Assembly (NCBI GenBank): GCA_946626395.1
Contig: CAMOUF010000006.1
Location: 1-7,721, forward strand
Reading direction: 5' to 3'
DNA: 7,721 bases
From: an uncultured Clostridia bacterium
Lineage (GTDB): Bacteria; Bacillota; Clostridia; Christensenellales; Aristaeellaceae
Shown one piece after another: positions 5,260-7,721 of the stretch (the first letter of the stretch is position 1; each line of letters starts with the position of its first letter). Below the pieces are notes generated by a model, which ran no database searches, had not been told where the DNA came from, and was given only the letters and a program-made list of their open reading frames with translations. The translations under genes and the position numbers were made by a program.

Positions 5260-6407
5260 CAGCGCATCTCCTCATAATTGCCCAGGAACACCAACTGATC
5301 CGCTTCCTGACGCAATTGCTCCATCAGCGCCCGCACGGCGGGGTCCAGGATAGAAGCCTCGATATCAAAGAAGAACCGGAATTCAAAATCCTTGCCGGGA
5401 ATGGGGCGGCTTTCCAGCTTAGTCAGATTCAGGCCCATCACCGAAATGTGAGTAAGCAGCCGATAGAGCGCCCCGGGCCGGTGGGCGGCGGTGAGCATCA
5501 GGGAAATTTTGTTGGCTCCTTCGTACACCGTCAAATCCTTGGCGATGCAGATGAAGCGGGTGGAATTGTTGCCCGCGTCGCCGACGGAGTCGGACAGGGC
5601 CTCCAGGCCGTAGAGCGCTTCGCACTCCTGGGAGGCGATGGCGGCAATGTCCCGCCGGTCCGAACGGGCGGCAAAGGCGGCGGCCACGGCGGTGTTTTCC
5701 ATGGGTGTAGCCTTGATTCCGGGATGGGCGGAAAAGAAACCGGCACACTGGCGCAGGGCCTGCTCATGGGAAACGACCTCTTTGATCTCTTCCAGCTTCA
5801 CCCCCGGCTTGGCCAGCAGCCGATGCTCCACCCGCTGGCGAGCGGCCCGGACGATATGGAAGTGATGCTTTTCCATCAGGTCGTACACCTGGGTGACGGA
5901 CCCGGCGGTGCTGTTTTCAATGGGCAGCACGCCAAAGGGGCACATGCCCTTTTCCACGGCGTTGAACACATCGTTAAAGGAATTCATGAACAGAATATTG
6001 GGAAATTCAAACATCCGCTCCGTCGCCTTCTGGGAATAAGCGCCCTCCGTGCCCTGGCAGGCCACCAGCGCCCGGACGGGCATTGTTTGCTTCGCCCCTC
6101 CCGCCGCCTGCTCAAGCTGCCGGGTGAGGGAGGATTCCAGGCGCAGCTGCTCCGCCTGATAGGCTTTGCTCACGTTAAACAAGGTTTGGTACAGCAGCTT
6201 GGCGTAGCGCTCCAAATCCTCCCCCGCTTTCAGGGTGACCCGGTTGATGATCTCCCGCTCCCGGCCCGTATCCAGGATGGGCAATCCCTTTTCCTTTTTG
6301 TAAGCCGCCACGTCCCTGACCAGGTTCATGCGCTGGGAAAACAGGCTGATCATCTGATCGTCGATGGTATCCAATTGGTCCCGGATGGCTTGTAAATTCA
6401 GTTCCAT
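5259..6407 (-). CDS. pheA: Bifunctional chorismate mutase/prephenate dehydratase (P-protein)
   Basis: This enzyme converts chorismate to prephenate and then phenylpyruvate, the committed route to phenylalanine. It has 382 residues, the usual P-protein length. The N-terminal AroQ-class mutase (1 to about 90) aligns with E. coli: Arg9, Arg26, Lys37, Asp46, Arg49 and Glu50 match the active-site Arg11, Arg28, Lys39, Asp48, Arg51 and Glu52. The dehydratase domain (about 112-290) has GTEGAYSQKAT (119-129), PIENSTAGSV (162-171) and the catalytic TRF (283-285). The C-terminal ACT domain (about 299-382) has GALYRLL (312-318) and ESRP (332-335), which bind phenylalanine in homologues, so feedback inhibition is expected. 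The frame is open 30 codons upstream, but the ATG at 6407 has AAGGAG 6 nt before it and fits the family. That ribosome binding site overlaps the aroC stop codon. Confidence 0.96.
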   Translation of the reverse strand: MELNLQAIRDQLDTIDDQMISLFSQRMNLVRDVAAYKKEKGLPILDTGREREIINRVTLKAGEDLERYAKLLYQTLFNVSKAYQAEQLRLESSLTRQLEQAAGGAKQTMPVRALVACQGTEGAYSQKATERMFEFPNILFMNSFNDVFNAVEKGMCPFGVLPIENSTAGSVTQVYDLMEKHHFHIVRAARQRVEHRLLAKPGVKLEEIKEVVSHEQALRQCAGFFSAHPGIKATPMENTAVAAAFAARSDRRDIAAIASQECEALYGLEALSDSVGDAGNNSTRFICIAKDLTVYEGANKISLMLTAAHRPGALYRLLTHISVMGLNLTKLESRPIPGKDFEFRFFFDIEASILDPAVRALMEQLRQEADQLVFLGNYEEMR

Positions 6408-6417
6408 ACATTTCTCC

Positions 6418-7476
6418 TTACAATAACAAATCCAGTAAAGCAATGGCCGCCGCCGCTTCCACCACCGGCACCGCCCGGGGAACCACGCAGGGGTCATGGC
6501 GGCCGTGCACGGTGATTTCGGTTTCTTCCATGGTTTTCAAATTCACCGTCCGCTGGGGCAGGGCGATGGAGGGCGTGGGCTTAAAAGACAGGGTAAACGT
6601 AAGGGGCATGCCGTTGGAAATCCCCCCTAAAATACCGCCGCAGTGGTTGGTTGCGGTTTTGACCCGGCCATTTTCGATGCAATACGCGTCGTTGTTATCT
6701 TTCCCGTTTTTCCGGGTATCGCCGAAGGAAACGCCCTTCACCGCCGGAATGCCAAACAGCGCCTGGGCCAGCTTTCCTTCCAGACCTCCGAAGTACGGCC
6801 CGCCGACCCCCGCCGGAAAACCGGTGACGATACAGCCTACATCCCCGTCCACGCTGTCGCCCCGCTGCCGGGCGGCTTCGATTTCCGCTTTCATGCGCTC
6901 CGCCGTTTCGGGGTCAGGTGCGGGAAACGCGCCGGGGGCATATAAAGGCAGAGCGGGAGAAAGGCTGTCCGGCGCGGCGGCGGACACGCCGCCCACCCGG
7001 GCGATGTACGCGCAGACCGCTATGCCCCGCCGCTTGAGCTCCTGCAGGGCCAGCGCCCCGGCAAAGCACAGGGGAGCCGTCAGCCGGGCCGAAAACTGGC
7101 CGCCGCCACGATAATCCCAGGATTCTCCATATTTGAGCCCTGCCGTGTAATCCCCGTGGCTGGGGCGGGGCGTGGTCAGCAGATCGGGGTAATCCTGGGA
7201 ACGGGTGTTTGTGTTTCTGATCAGGGCGGCAATGGGTGCGCCGCAGGTTTCCCCTTTTTCATTGAGCCCGGACAGGATCTCCGGCGCGTCCGCTTCCTTC
7301 CGGGGGGTGCTCCAGGCATTCTGTCCCGGAGCCCGTCGGGCCATCAACGCGTTTACCTGATCCCAGTCAATGACCCGCCCCGCCGGGTAGCCGTCCACCA
7401 CGCAGCCAATGGCGGGGCCGTGGCTTTGGCCGAACAGGGTCACCCTGAATGTATCCCCGATGGTAAAGTCACCCAT
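6418..7476 (-). CDS. aroC: Chorismate synthase
   Basis: The enzyme makes chorismate from 5-enolpyruvylshikimate 3-phosphate using reduced FMN, the last shared aromatic step. It has 352 residues, normal for the family. Visible motifs: FGQSHGPAIG (15-24, catalytic His19), RRAPGQ (47-52), RPSHGDYT (104-111, second catalytic His107), RGGGQFSARLTA (123-134), GKDNNDAY (258-265), NHCGGILGGISNG (277-289) and GRHDPCVVPR (325-334). The usual SARETA reads SARLTA, as I recall from clostridial-type enzymes. The frame extends to a TTG at 7500, with ATGs at 7482 and 7476. I chose 7476 because GGGAGG lies 8 nt upstream, whereas it is only 2 nt from the ATG at 7482. The start overlaps the aroA end by 8 nt, and the stop is 10 nt before pheA. 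Confidence 0.97.
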   Translation of the reverse strand: MGDFTIGDTFRVTLFGQSHGPAIGCVVDGYPAGRVIDWDQVNALMARRAPGQNAWSTPRKEADAPEILSGLNEKGETCGAPIAALIRNTNTRSQDYPDLLTTPRPSHGDYTAGLKYGESWDYRGGGQFSARLTAPLCFAGALALQELKRRGIAVCAYIARVGGVSAAAPDSLSPALPLYAPGAFPAPDPETAERMKAEIEAARQRGDSVDGDVGCIVTGFPAGVGGPYFGGLEGKLAQALFGIPAVKGVSFGDTRKNGKDNNDAYCIENGRVKTATNHCGGILGGISNGMPLTFTLSFKPTPSIALPQRTVNLKTMEETEITVHGRHDPCVVPRAVPVVEAAAAIALLDLLL

Positions 7477-7721
7477 GGACATATCCTCCCAACGCTTCAA
7501 AGTCTTTCCAGAAATGGGGATAGGATTTTTCCACCGCCTCCGCCCCCAGGATGGTCACGGGCTCCCGGCAGGCCGTGGCGGCGATGGCGGCGCTCATGAC
7601 CACCCGATGGTCGTTCATGCCGTCCACCGTGCCGCCTGTCAGATGCGTTCCGTGGAGGATCAGGCCGTCCGGCAGCTCTTCCACCTGTCCGCCCAGGGAG
7701 GTCAGAACGTTCGCCATGGCC
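7469..7721 (-). CDS. aroA: 3-phosphoshikimate 1-carboxyvinyltransferase (EPSP synthase), C-terminal part
   Basis: Only the last 83 or so codons are in view; the frame continues past the right edge. The enzyme transfers enolpyruvate from PEP to shikimate 3-phosphate. The fragment has the C-terminal signature NDHRVVMSAAIAA, carrying the conserved Arg of the PEP site, and VEKSYPHFWKDFEALGG, matching the VxKSFPxFxxDLxxLGG end of the family with its active-site Lys. The internal ATG at 7717 is simply a methionine codon, not the true start. Whether the enzyme is glyphosate sensitive cannot be judged from this piece. The stop overlaps the aroC start by 8 nt, so the two are probably coupled. Confidence 0.95.
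   Translation of the reverse strand, partial: AMANVLTSLGGQVEELPDGLILHGTHLTGGTVDGMNDHRVVMSAAIAATACREPVTILGAEAVEKSYPHFWKDFEALGGYVHG
7485..7490 (-). promoter_or_regulatory. Ribosome binding site that fixes the aroC start
   Basis: GGGAGG on the minus strand lies inside the aroA 3' end. It is 8 nt before the ATG at 7476 and only 2 nt before the ATG at 7482. This spacing favours 7476 as the start of AroC (MGDFTIGDTF). Confidence 0.75.

Noticed and set aside
5316..6395. 359-codon plus-strand frame opposite pheA
   Set aside because: It has no domain signal or ribosome binding site, and PheA on the other strand is complete with all motifs.

Overview
The window looks like a moderately GC-rich member of the Firmicutes, probably class Clostridia. 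Evidence: consensus sigma-A promoters, strong AGGAGG-type ribosome binding sites, the upp-atpI-atpB order, a P-protein pheA lying inside an aro operon, a type II dehydroquinase, and a chorismate synthase of the clostridial flavour. This is a chromosomal housekeeping region. I see no mobile element, CRISPR array, tRNA or rRNA.

Layout. (1) Positions 1-1890, minus strand: upp (uracil phosphoribosyltransferase), atpI (ATP synthase accessory membrane protein) and atpB (F0 subunit a, cut by the left edge). They are read leftward from a near-consensus promoter at 1941-1969. (2) Positions 1891-2134: a divergent regulatory region. It holds the upp promoter on the minus strand, a 7-bp inverted repeat, and an extended -10 promoter on the plus strand. 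(3) Positions 2135-3417, plus strand: a 72-residue protein of unknown function, then pfkA (6-phosphofructokinase). (4) Positions 3418-3599: an intergenic stretch with a 7-nt tandem repeat, a possible structured 3' UTR, and a roughly 28-bp hairpin that should terminate transcription in both directions. (5) Positions 3600-7721, minus strand: a tightly packed operon in transcription order aroA (cut by the right edge), aroC, pheA, an aroE-aroK fusion, and aroQ. Three of its four junctions overlap (8, 1 and 20 nt) and the other gap is 10 nt.

How the genes work together. The aro operon covers dehydroquinate to chorismate (AroQ, AroE, AroK, AroA, AroC). The bifunctional chorismate mutase/prephenate dehydratase then commits chorismate to phenylalanine. 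DAHP synthase, dehydroquinate synthase and prephenate dehydrogenase are not in view and may lie beyond the right edge. The left operon joins pyrimidine salvage to the start of the F-type ATP synthase operon. The divergent operon carries the main control step of glycolysis.

The window is mostly ordinary. The points that merit attention are the AroE-AroK fusion, a PfkA lacking most of the known effector-site residues plus one fructose-6-phosphate ligand, the unexplained small protein cotranscribed with pfkA, a very acidic loop in AtpI, the ambiguous atpB start, and the unusually long bidirectional terminator. I found no strong evidence of a novel system.
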